A stretch of 5,992 nt of DNA from Planctomycetaceae bacterium (GCA_030616935.1 JAUWWJ010000110.1:1-5992); one strand, 5' to 3'; positions 1 through 5,992 are shown, counted from the first letter of the stretch. Notes: a model not told the origin generated them from the sequence alone. A program made the numbers and translations.

Positions 1-133
1 ATCAGCTCGTGGCTATAATCCGGCCTTCGACGTCACACCAGCTCAACTCATCACAGCGATAATCACCGAGCGTGGTATTATTAGAAACGTAAATACACAA
101 ACAGTCGCAGACGTACTTCACGACTGCCCTTAG
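1..133 (+). CDS. mtnA: S-methyl-5-thioribose-1-phosphate isomerase, C-terminal end (partial)
   Basis: This is the 3' end of a gene entering from the left edge. The frame starts at base 2, gives 43 residues and stops at TAG 131-133. The stretch [20 protein letters not shown] is the C-terminal signature of MtnA, the aIF2B-like isomerase that converts methylthioribose-1-phosphate to methylthioribulose-1-phosphate in cytoplasmic methionine salvage. The catalytic Cys and Asp lie upstream, outside the window, so activity cannot be judged. Related eIF2B-like sugar-phosphate isomerases share this fold, but the NPAFDVTP motif favours MtnA. The gene ends 41 bases before der on the same strand with no visible terminator between them, so der may be reached by read-through. 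Confidence 0.88.
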   Translation, partial: SARGYNPAFDVTPAQLITAIITERGIIRNVNTQTVADVLHDCP

Positions 134-174
134 CCGTCCTAGATAAATCAATCATCTCTGCGAACACTCACAGC

Positions 175-1515
175 ATGTCCTCCTCTACTCAGCAGGTCGT
201 TATCGTTGGCAGGCCAAACGTTGGAAAATCAAGCATTTTCAATTGGCTTTCTCAGCGACGAATTGCAATTGAAGACCCTACTGCAGGTGTTACTCGAGAC
301 CGCCTCACGCAAAGGATTGAATGTGGTGAAAAGATAATTGATCTCATAGACACCGGTGGCATGGGCTTTGACGATCCAGATGGATTGACTGAGCAAATCG
401 ACATGCAGATAGAAGCTGGCTTGGCTACTGCTGGAGTAGTGGTTTTCGTAGTTGACATCCGAACGGGTCGTGTTCCGGCAGATGGAGAAGTGGCTTTACG
501 CTTGCGACAGTCAGGCGCCAATGTTCTTCTGGTAGCAAATAAGTCTGATGATGAAAAATATGATGTCTTAGGTCATGACTTTGATGAACTTGGTTTTGGT
601 TCACCAATTGTCACAAGTACGAAACAGAACCGTCACCGTGATGAATTAGTTGAAGCAATTACAACACTTTTACCGGCGACCACAGAAAATGATGACTCAA
701 CCACAACAGCCCTACCGGAAATGAAGGTAGCGATTGTGGGCCGCAGAAATGTTGGAAAGAGTACGTTTGTCAATGCTCTTGCAAAAGAAGAACGAGTAAT
801 TGCCAGTCCTGTTGCAGGAACTACACGTGACAGTATTGATGTTCGTTTTGAAGTAGACGGACACTCTTTTCTTGCAATTGATACACCCGGACTTCGAAGA
901 ACAAAAAGTCGCAAAAGTGATATCGACTTTTACTCAACCCACCGCGCCGAAAGAAGTATTCGCCGCGCTGATGTAGTTCTCATGCTTTTCGATGCGACAG
1001 AGCCTGTGGGGAAAGTTGACAAACAACTCGTTGATCTTATTGTCGAGCAGCAAAAACCTGTTCTTCTCGTGGTGAATAAGTGGGACCTGTATGCTGGAGA
1101 TGTAGAAAGAAGCGAGTGGGCGCAATACCTTCGTGACACTTTCCGTACGATGCCATGGGCTCCTATTGCGTTTGTGACCGCCACAACCGGACGTAATGTC
1201 AAAGCAGCAATCGATACGACGCAACGACTCTTTCGCCAAAGTCAGGCTCGAGTCCCAACAGCGGCGCTGAATACAATCATTCATGCCGCCACTCAAGCCA
1301 CCCGACCACCTGCCGATCGCCGAGGCCGGCCTGTACGCATCTATTTCGCAACGCAGGTAGACACTGCCCCACCAACTATTGTCCTTTCGACAAGTTCACC
1401 TGAAAGCCTCACTGCGCCTTACAAAAGGTATCTTCTTTCCTCACTCAGAAAAAATGGCCCATTCACTGAGATGCCAATAAAACTTTTGGTGCGTAATCAC
1501 AAATCTCGTGAGTAA
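175..1515 (+). CDS. der: Ribosome-associated double GTPase Der (EngA)
   Basis: Der is an essential GTPase that acts in late assembly of the 50S ribosomal subunit. The 446-residue product has the normal family length and layout. GTPase domain 1 shows GRPNVGKS (12-19), the switch-I PTAGVTRDR stretch (35-43), DTGG (59-62) and NKSD (122-125). A Thr/Asp-rich linker (about 168-182) leads to GTPase domain 2 with GRRNVGKS (189-196), GTTRDS (215-220), DTPG (236-239) and NKWD (301-304). The C-terminal KH-like domain (about 355-446) carries the hallmark GRPVRIYFATQ and the YKRYL segment. All G motifs are intact. The ATG at 175 places G1 at the usual distance from the N-terminus; no convincing Shine-Dalgarno precedes it and no good upstream start exists in frame. 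Its last 19 bases overlap the convergent MnmE-like gene. Confidence 0.97.
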   Translation: MSSSTQQVVIVGRPNVGKSSIFNWLSQRRIAIEDPTAGVTRDRLTQRIECGEKIIDLIDTGGMGFDDPDGLTEQIDMQIEAGLATAGVVVFVVDIRTGRVPADGEVALRLRQSGANVLLVANKSDDEKYDVLGHDFDELGFGSPIVTSTKQNRHRDELVEAITTLLPATTENDDSTTTALPEMKVAIVGRRNVGKSTFVNALAKEERVIASPVAGTTRDSIDVRFEVDGHSFLAIDTPGLRRTKSRKSDIDFYSTHRAERSIRRADVVLMLFDATEPVGKVDKQLVDLIVEQQKPVLLVVNKWDLYAGDVERSEWAQYLRDTFRTMPWAPIAFVTATTGRNVKAAIDTTQRLFRQSQARVPTAALNTIIHAATQATRPPADRRGRPVRIYFATQVDTAPPTIVLSTSSPESLTAPYKRYLLSSLRKNGPFTEMPIKLLVRNHKSRE

Positions 1516-2777
1516 ATTTCTACTTGTTGGTGGAGTTTCCTCACGACATCAGCATCTTCTGGTGATACTGGAACGCCTTCCAGGAAACAATTTGGATGAT
1601 CTTTTATTTCAGGGACAAGTGTTTCAAGTATGACTTGTATGAGACGCTCTAATCCTTGGCCAGTACGAGCAGATGTCGGAACCAATGACTCTGAGAGGGA
1701 CGGGTCGTATAACTGCTTGTTGTCACATAGATCTGACTTTGTACCAACGCTGATGTATGGCGGAAGATCATTGCCTAGCAGAAGATTATCGCTGAATTGT
1801 GCCGCTGTGAAACCGTCCGCTACCGATTGGTCTAATGATTGAACATACACTATGAGATCAGCATTCGATGCTTCCACTACCGCTCGATCTATCCCCTTTT
1901 TTTCAATTTCATCAATTTCTCGATTTTGATTGTCGGCGAGTTGGAAACCTGCTGTGTCAATAAAATCAACTGACCACCCATCAATTACAACTCGTGTCTC
2001 CAGAACGTCACGTGTTGTGCCAGCATGGGAGGAAACAATGCTTCGATCATATCCAGCGATCGCATTTACCAGACTGCTTTTCCCCGTATTAACTGGTCCC
2101 AACAAAATGACACGCCATGGTTGGGTTAAGCGTAAACCAATTCGGGCAGCGCGTTCCAAACGGTTGATGACTGACTTTGCCAGGACGAGTTGGTCCAGGC
2201 ATCTTGGAGTTGTATCAAGTGCTTGCTGAACTCGCTTGATATCTTTCTCAAAGGCACCCGCGAGCTGCCTCGTAAGAATTTGAGCTTCACAAGACCCATC
2301 GACTTGAGCAAGCTGTTTCCGAACGGTGGTGTCCCGTGTTTCTTTTTGCATGAAAGCAAGCCATTTATCCCATGAAACGACATCAGCACCTGCTGATGCA
2401 AAAATCTCAAGAAAAGACTGAACAACAGCCATGCCACCATGAGTATGGATTTCCCAACTTTGAATTCCCGTGCGAACCAAGACAACGCATTCCTGGCTCT
2501 CATAAGTCCGACCGCACTTCCCCTCAGATAAACGAACACCTTCCCCATTGGTCACGAGTTCGTGATGCCAATGACCAACTGCAATACGACCAATGGCTAA
2601 CGATTCAATCGAAGTGCTTTTAAATGCATGAAAATGAGTATTTAGAATTGGGCATGCTCTGTCTCCAGAAATGCCAACAATGCCAAGAGCTCCTGGTTGT
2701 GAGGGCGTAAGCCGTGAAACACAAAACTGGCCGGTTTTTACGGAAACAGCAGTATCTTCGGGGGGGCGATTTGACAT
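1497..2777 (-). CDS. mnmE: MnmE/TrmE-like GTPase lacking the C-terminal catalytic motif
   Basis: MnmE with MnmG normally modifies C5 of the wobble uridine in certain tRNAs. This 426-residue protein has the folate-binding-like N-terminal domain (TPSQPGALGIVGISG, 24-38; HTHGG, 111-115), a helical stretch, and a Ras-like G domain inserted in it: GPVNTGKSS (227-235), GTTRD (253-257), DTAG (274-277), TKSD (346-349) and TSARTGQGL (368-376). Asn230 matches the potassium-coordinating Asn, and Glu292 in EKKGIDRA matches the catalytic Glu of E. coli MnmE. Two family hallmarks are absent: the PGEFT...RAFLNGK...DL...AEA segment after HGG, and the C-terminal CIGKFC-type motif with its catalytic Cys. The protein ends about 50 residues after G5, some 40 short of E. 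coli. G4 reads TKSD instead of NKxD. I infer a working GTPase, but tRNA modification by this protein alone is doubtful. ATG at 2777 has no Shine-Dalgarno. Confidence 0.85.
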   Translation of the reverse strand: MSNRPPEDTAVSVKTGQFCVSRLTPSQPGALGIVGISGDRACPILNTHFHAFKSTSIESLAIGRIAVGHWHHELVTNGEGVRLSEGKCGRTYESQECVVLVRTGIQSWEIHTHGGMAVVQSFLEIFASAGADVVSWDKWLAFMQKETRDTTVRKQLAQVDGSCEAQILTRQLAGAFEKDIKRVQQALDTTPRCLDQLVLAKSVINRLERAARIGLRLTQPWRVILLGPVNTGKSSLVNAIAGYDRSIVSSHAGTTRDVLETRVVIDGWSVDFIDTAGFQLADNQNREIDEIEKKGIDRAVVEASNADLIVYVQSLDQSVADGFTAAQFSDNLLLGNDLPPYISVGTKSDLCDNKQLYDPSLSESLVPTSARTGQGLERLIQVILETLVPEIKDHPNCFLEGVPVSPEDADVVRKLHQQVEIYSRDL

Positions 2778-2800
2778 TGAAAACTACTAAAAGTAGAAAA

Positions 2801-2969
2801 TTAGGATCGGGGTGGGGGAAGTTAAGCTACTGGATTTATTTATCCTAACATCAGCCTAACGGAAGACTATTACTCTTCTGCGATGGGGACCAACTTGCTT
2901 GCTACAAATTTGAAGTTGATTCCCTCTTCTACACCGTTTCGCTTTTAAACTTTCCTAACGCATCCTAAA
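2801..2969. repeat. Cluster of five CCTAA boxes (candidate operator)
   Basis: CCTAA occurs on the plus strand at 2844-2848, 2855-2859, 2954-2958 and 2964-2968, and inverted as TTAGG at 2802-2806 within TTAGGA. The first pair is spaced 11 bases start to start and the second 10, about one helical turn each. Three of the four direct copies continue as CCTAAC. Roughly half an occurrence would be expected by chance on both strands of a region this size. Tandem boxes one turn apart resemble the direct-repeat sites of response regulators, but no regulator is identifiable here, so the role is inferred. Confidence 0.4.
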
Positions 2970-2975
2970 TTCTAA

Positions 2976-2984
2976 AAGGGCAGG
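2976..2984 (+). promoter_or_regulatory. Ribosome binding site for the first membrane protein
   Basis: AAGGG at 2976-2980 lies 7 bases before the ATG at 2988, with a second purine patch AGG at 2982-2984. This is the clearest Shine-Dalgarno in the window and supports the start at 2988. Confidence 0.6.
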
Positions 2985-2987
2985 CAA

Positions 2988-3755
2988 ATGACTGATAGTC
3001 AACCTTCGGACACGCCAAAGAATCTTGAAGAGCTTTCCCAGGCAATCGATCACCTCGAAAAAAACCTGGACAGCATTGGTCGATCTCAAAGTTCGGGCCG
3101 AACAACAGTCTTGATTGGTTCCTTACTACTTCTCGCAATGATTGGTATCTTTGGAATCAATCTCTTCCAAACATTAAAAACACAAATAAATGAGGAAACA
3201 CTCCAAGCCGCCTTGCAGGCAAAGGCTGATGAGCTACTCCCGACTCTCCAAGACAAGTTTACAAAAGCCGCTATGGAGGCTGTCCCAACATATCGTGAAT
3301 TAGCACTGGAACGCCTCAAGACGCTTCGTCCTAAGCTTCAGGCCATGATTACAGAAGAGGCAAAATCATTGGCAAATCGCATGCCTGTAATGTTGCAAAA
3401 AAAAGCAAACGAAAGCCTGCAGAGAGTTACTGATAAAGTAGCCGCTGATGTCAAAACTGAAATTCCTAGCCTTACTCCTGAAAACGTCAAAAGACTTTCT
3501 GAAATTACAGTCGAAGGGATGGCGATTGAGAGTGAAAAACTTCAGAAGCAATTACAGACTTTAACGAACGTCGAAGTCGAACGTATCAGTAAATTGCTTG
3601 ACGCGCTTCCAGTGGAGGCGGCAATGAATATGAACGAAGAACTGCTTCAGCAAAGATTCATGCACAACATTCTTCTTATTGTTGATCGTACTGTCGCGCC
3701 TACCATGTCGGTTCTTAAAACCGATTCGCCTTTCAGCACAAGCGATGACCTATAG
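2988..3755 (+). CDS. Single-pass membrane protein with helical extracytoplasmic domain, function unknown
   Basis: I do not recognise this 255-residue protein. Residues 10-30 form a short amphipathic, possibly coiled-coil helix (LEELSQ...HLEKNL). Residues 40-60 are one strongly hydrophobic segment preceded by Arg32 and Arg38, which suggests a cytoplasmic N-terminus and an exported C-terminal part. Residues 65-245 are almost entirely predicted helix, rich in Lys, Glu, Gln, Leu and Ala, broken by prolines at 85, 100, 114 and 133. There is no Cys, no signal-peptidase site and no catalytic-looking motif. A clear Shine-Dalgarno supports the start. It lies 66 bases upstream of a same-strand gene of the same size and plan; the two align around LEKNL/LENRL, the anchor and ADxxxPxL, so they are probably diverged paralogues. 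A structural or partner-binding role at the membrane is plausible; no specific function is claimed. Confidence 0.85.
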   Translation: MTDSQPSDTPKNLEELSQAIDHLEKNLDSIGRSQSSGRTTVLIGSLLLLAMIGIFGINLFQTLKTQINEETLQAALQAKADELLPTLQDKFTKAAMEAVPTYRELALERLKTLRPKLQAMITEEAKSLANRMPVMLQKKANESLQRVTDKVAADVKTEIPSLTPENVKRLSEITVEGMAIESEKLQKQLQTLTNVEVERISKLLDALPVEAAMNMNEELLQQRFMHNILLIVDRTVAPTMSVLKTDSPFSTSDDL

Positions 3756-3807
3756 AACTGAGCGCGTTTAGCTTTACACATTCATCTATTTACCCAATTT
3801 ATATCAT

Positions 3808-3812
3808 GGAGA
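3808..3812 (+). promoter_or_regulatory. Ribosome binding site for the second membrane protein
   Basis: GGAGA at 3808-3812 lies 9 bases upstream of the ATG at 3822. It supports that start, and with the 66-base gap lacking a terminator it fits translation from a shared transcript. Confidence 0.55.
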
Positions 3813-3821
3813 TTTCGAGCA

Positions 3822-4592
3822 ATGTCTAACCCAGATTTAGCTACTATTGAGAACCGCTTACAGTCCCTAGAAAATCGTTTAGCCAAGAATGCCGCAAAGG
3901 CTAAAAGCCGTGCAACGCTTACTGTTGTTGTCATGGCATGCCTTCTTGTTGGGGTGTTTTTCTATCTTCGTTTTCTATCTACGACCATCGCAACTGCGGC
4001 TGAGGCACCTACCCTTGTCCAGCTCGTTGCCGACCAAGTCGAGCCACGACTCGAACAGGCACCTGCAAAACTTACTGAGTCACTCAAGGCTCAAGCACCG
4101 ATGGTTGTCGACCGAAGTGAAAAAATGATTCTCGACGCTCTACCAGAAGTTCTTGGTCAGGCTGATTCTTTCCTTGTTAGTTTCTTTGACAGAGAATTTC
4201 AAGAAATTGAAAAGAAGGCTTATGATGTCATTCATGAAGGATTTAATGATGTCATCGCTCAAGCCAAGGAAAAAAAACTTGACCTATCAAAAGAAGGTGA
4301 ACTCGAAGCAGCAGTTGGTAAAATTGCTCCAAATCTTCGAAAGATGATCGAGACCATCATTGAAGAAAACATGAAAGAGTTTGAATCTGGCACGGATGAG
4401 ATTTCAGCGTATGTGGGTCGACTCTCGGCGAATGAGAACCTCACGGATCACGAAAAAGCTCATAGGGAAATTATGATTTCTGGCCTTGCTCTCATTAAGA
4501 AAATGGAACAAGACCCATCAAGAGCTCCGATCAAAGGAGTGCTTCGTGGTGATGTTCCAGCCGAGCAAAAACCGGCATCGCAGACCAACTAA
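3822..4592 (+). CDS. Single-pass membrane protein, probable paralogue of the upstream gene, function unknown
   Basis: I do not recognise this 256-residue protein. Its plan repeats that of its neighbour: a heptad-like N-terminal helix (about 5-22, ENRLQSLENRL), a basic stretch KNAAKAKSR (22-30), one membrane segment (about 31-53), then about 200 mostly helical residues predicted outside the cytoplasm. After the anchor, ADQVEPRL (70-77) parallels ADELLPTL in the upstream protein, and prolines at 75, 93 and 108 mirror 85, 100 and 114 there, with about three extra residues here. The C-terminal tail (about 233-256) is Pro/Gln-rich and probably disordered. Cys40 lies inside the membrane segment and is not a convincing lipobox. 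A UUCG hairpin and an intrinsic terminator follow the stop, so this is probably the last gene of a two-gene operon. Hetero-oligomerisation of the two products is an inference from size and plan only. Confidence 0.85.
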   Translation: MSNPDLATIENRLQSLENRLAKNAAKAKSRATLTVVVMACLLVGVFFYLRFLSTTIATAAEAPTLVQLVADQVEPRLEQAPAKLTESLKAQAPMVVDRSEKMILDALPEVLGQADSFLVSFFDREFQEIEKKAYDVIHEGFNDVIAQAKEKKLDLSKEGELEAAVGKIAPNLRKMIETIIEENMKEFESGTDEISAYVGRLSANENLTDHEKAHREIMISGLALIKKMEQDPSRAPIKGVLRGDVPAEQKPASQTN

Positions 4593-4593
4593 G

Positions 4594-4605
4594 CTACTTC
4601 GGTAG
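4594..4605 (+). other. UUCG tetraloop hairpin just after the stop codon
   Basis: CTAC-TTCG-GTAG forms a perfect 4-base-pair stem closed by C(UUCG)G, the exceptionally stable tetraloop, and can extend by one G-U pair. It begins one base after the TAA at 4590-4592. It could mark or protect the 3' end of the message; without a T tract it is not itself a terminator. Confidence 0.45.
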
Positions 4606-4619
4606 TATCGACACCTGCA

Positions 4620-4661
4620 CGAATCAGCCTGGATTGCATGTCTGGGCTGGTTCGTTTTTTT
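4620..4661 (+). terminator. Intrinsic terminator of the two-gene membrane-protein operon
   Basis: The arms CGAATCAGCC (4620-4629) and GGCTGGTTCG (4645-4654) pair over 10 positions with one G-U wobble. The stem can extend by four more pairs, two of them wobbles, leaving a 7-base loop. Seven T residues (4655-4661) follow immediately. It lies 27 bases after the stop of the second membrane-protein gene. No A run precedes the hairpin, so it should work on the plus strand only. Confidence 0.85.
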
Positions 4662-4754
4662 CGGTATGGAATCTTCTTAAACGAGCGATAGCCTGTCTGC
4701 GCAGGGACTTTCATTGAAAAAGGATGCGTGCTGTTTGAAAACGGCCCACTGGCT

Positions 4755-4783
4755 GGAAGCCGAAATACATCGGAGCGGCTTCC
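4755..4783 (-). terminator. Perfect 8-bp hairpin at the 3' end of the WD40 gene (possible terminator)
   Basis: GGAAGCCG (4755-4762) and CGGCTTCC (4776-4783) are exact inverted repeats with a 13-base loop. Read on the minus strand, the hairpin starts two bases after the TGA of the WD40/coiled-coil gene. The nearest T run on that strand (opposite AAAA 4738-4741) is about 13 bases further on, so this is not a textbook intrinsic terminator. It may be a 3'-stabilising hairpin. Confidence 0.35.
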
Positions 4784-4785
4784 TT

Positions 4786-5992
4786 TCACTCGGATGCACG
4801 ACCAGTGTTCTGTGAAAAAGCAAGTTCATCTTGCCACTTTTTCAGACTTCTCTCACACGCCTTATATTCCCCCGCAAGGCTGGCATGTTTTTCACTGAGC
4901 GTTTTTCGTTTTGATACTGCATTTTCCATCTGCTCATTGAGTTGTTTAACTTGTGAATTTACATCAGCAAGTTTTTTCTCTGCAGCCTTATGCTCTTCAA
5001 TAGCAGTCGCATTTATCTCTCTTGATTCCTGAAGCTCCTGTTCAGCACGGACGACTAAGGCCTGAGTTTCCATTAATGTCTTCTTTGCGGCAGTCAGGAT
5101 CTTTCCGGCAACCTCTTTTTCTGATGTTTCGTTCGTATCATTCACTGTCTTCTCCAGAGATGAGACTATTTCATTTGCCTTCTTTGCCTTTGTTTTTGCA
5201 ACAACAAGTTGAGATTCTGCTGTCTTCACTCCAACAGCAGCTTTCTCTGCCAGAGCCTTCTTCTTTTTCTTCTCGGCACCCAAATCACCGAGACTTTTAT
5301 TGGCTGCAGCGAGCTGGGAGACAAGATTCGCCTCGGACTTTACTGCCTTTTCTTTTTCTAGAAGAACCTCTTGTTCTTTCTTTTTTGACGCAACAGTTGC
5401 TTTCTTGGCACGATCTACGCGTTGCAAAAGTGGCTCTGGATTGGAATCAAGTACGCCTACCTGTGCTGGTTTGGCAACGTCATAAACTGTGATTTGACCC
5501 GACCAGTCTCCGGCAAGCACGAGAGGGCTTCCTGAGGTGACTGCTACTTTTGTGCCAATATCCGGAAGAGTTCCTAGTTCCTTCTCAAGGCTACCATCAG
5601 CTTTCCATACTTTTACTTTCCGATCGCGACCCGTTGATACAAGCCGCCCATCGTTGAGCCACCTTACATCGGTTGTTCCACCACCATGGGCAGACCAGGA
5701 CTTCAACTTCTTAGCAGCATCGGCTTCCCAAAGATGAATCGTGCCGTCTTCGGACGCTGTTGCAAGTACAATCCCGTCTGCTCGCCAGTCAATCGCAGTA
5801 ACACCAGCTTTTTGACCTTTGAGATCGCCCCAATGACGGGTACCAAAAGACTCCCATAAAAAAAGATTACCTGCCCGATCACCTGTCGCGAGTAGCACGC
5901 TATCAGGAGAAAAAGCCACACTGGTTATCCAGTCCGTGTGTTTTGTTATTTCACTTTCAACGGCACCATTTGATGTCTGAAGAAGACGTACC
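4786..5992 (-). CDS. WD40-repeat protein with long C-terminal coiled coil (N-terminal part beyond right edge)
   Basis: The frame is open to the right edge; 401 residues are visible and the N-terminus is missing. A GTG codon at 5919 falls inside a WD40 blade and is not the start. Visible residues 1-48 hold a blade (HTDWITSVAFSPDS...NLFLWE), followed by blades ending in IHLWEA (about 85-90), VKVWKA (about 127-131) and the weaker ITVYDV (about 167-172). From residue 185 (NPEPLL) to about 392 the chain is a continuous Lys/Glu/Ala-rich coiled coil with a KKKKK run, ending in KKWQDELAF. WD40 blades form protein-binding propellers. As I recall, planctomycete proteins with this propeller-NPxPL-coiled-coil order often carry a cytochrome-c-like domain at the N-terminus; that part is not visible, so haem binding and export are inference. 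It is convergent with the membrane-protein pair. Confidence 0.9.
   Translation of the reverse strand, partial: VRLLQTSNGAVESEITKHTDWITSVAFSPDSVLLATGDRAGNLFLWESFGTRHWGDLKGQKAGVTAIDWRADGIVLATASEDGTIHLWEADAAKKLKSWSAHGGGTTDVRWLNDGRLVSTGRDRKVKVWKADGSLEKELGTLPDIGTKVAVTSGSPLVLAGDWSGQITVYDVAKPAQVGVLDSNPEPLLQRVDRAKKATVASKKKEQEVLLEKEKAVKSEANLVSQLAAANKSLGDLGAEKKKKKALAEKAAVGVKTAESQLVVAKTKAKKANEIVSSLEKTVNDTNETSEKEVAGKILTAAKKTLMETQALVVRAEQELQESREINATAIEEHKAAEKKLADVNSQVKQLNEQMENAVSKRKTLSEKHASLAGEYKACERSLKKWQDELAFSQNTGRASE

Larger units (their letters stand above)
2778..2987. promoter_or_regulatory. Divergent intergenic region between the MnmE-like gene and the membrane-protein pair
   Basis: This 210-base gap separates two divergently transcribed genes, so promoters for both should lie here. 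I could not fit a convincing -35/-10 pair with normal spacing on either strand. It contains a G-rich patch (GGGG 2809-2812 and GGGGG 2814-2818), a 5-base inverted repeat CTACT-AAA-AGTAG (2784-2796) just upstream of the MnmE-like start, and five CCTAA pentamers described separately. No open reading frame worth calling is seen. Confidence 0.6.

Noticed and set aside
134..174. Promoter or Shine-Dalgarno for der in the gap after mtnA
   Set aside because: No AGG-type purine stretch at suitable distance and no -35/-10 pair could be fitted in the 41 bases; read-through from mtnA is simpler.
934..1296. 120-codon antisense open frame within der
   Set aside because: It lies wholly inside the well-conserved second GTPase and KH-like domains of der, and its Cys/His/Arg-rich composition is typical of a shadow frame.
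1568..1583. Perfect 6-bp inverted repeat CTGGAA-CGCC-TTCCAG, considered as a terminator for der
   Set aside because: It is inside MnmE-like coding sequence and no T run follows on the plus strand.
2760..2818. G runs on the plus strand considered as a G-quadruplex
   Set aside because: Only three runs are present (G7, G4, G5), with 42 bases between the first and the other two, so a standard four-tract quadruplex is not supported.
4589..4789. Minus-strand 66-codon open frame starting with GTG, overlapping the WD40 stop by four bases (GTGA)
   Set aside because: It exactly fills the convergent gap and looks like a coupled gene, but it has no recognisable motif and no Shine-Dalgarno. It is spanned by the plus-strand terminator (its Lys-rich stretch includes the T7 complement) and by the 8-bp hairpin. 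It is more likely chance than a gene.
5022..5492. 156-codon plus-strand open frame opposite the coiled coil
   Set aside because: Its Leu/Ser/Phe-rich sequence is the expected complement of a Lys/Glu/Ala-rich coiled coil on the other strand, and no start signal is visible.
5917..5919. GTG as the start codon of the WD40 gene
   Set aside because: The frame stays open to the right edge, and the residues before it (HTDWITSV) complete a WD40 blade, so the GTG encodes an internal Val.

Overview
The window looks like ordinary chromosome from a bacterium with moderate-to-low GC content. The best guess is a member of the Planctomycetota. This rests mainly on the right-hand gene, where WD40 blades run straight into a long Lys/Glu/Ala-rich coiled coil, an architecture I associate with planctomycete cytochrome-c/WD40 proteins. 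A divergent MnmE-like GTPase and loosely packed genes agree with that guess but do not prove it. I cannot go below phylum. There is no tRNA, rRNA, CRISPR array, insertion sequence or phage gene.

Left part (1-2777). The last 43 codons of mtnA (methionine salvage) come first. A 41-base gap follows, then a complete der (engA), the double-GTPase ribosome assembly factor, on the same strand. Facing it is an MnmE-like GTPase on the minus strand. The two GTPase genes overlap tail-to-tail by 19 bases. The MnmE-like protein keeps a complete G domain, including the Asn and Glu used for potassium-dependent hydrolysis. It lacks the C-terminal Cys-containing motif needed for tRNA wobble-uridine modification and ends roughly 40 residues short of the E. 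coli protein.

Middle part (2778-4661). A 210-base divergent intergenic region holds five copies of the pentamer CCTAA, four of them as two direct pairs spaced 11 and 10 bases. It leads into two same-strand genes of nearly identical size (255 and 256 residues). Both encode a short N-terminal helix, one membrane anchor and about 200 residues of helical extracytoplasmic domain. They look like diverged tandem paralogues of unknown function and probably form one transcript, closed by a small UUCG hairpin and a strong intrinsic terminator.

Right part (4662-5992). A minus-strand gene, cut by the right edge, encodes the C-terminal part of the WD40/coiled-coil protein. About 190 bases between it and the tandem pair appear non-coding and hold 3'-end hairpins.

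The genes do not form one pathway. The most interesting items are the MnmE-like GTPase that seems uncoupled from tRNA modification, and the uncharacterised membrane-protein pair with its repeat-rich upstream region.
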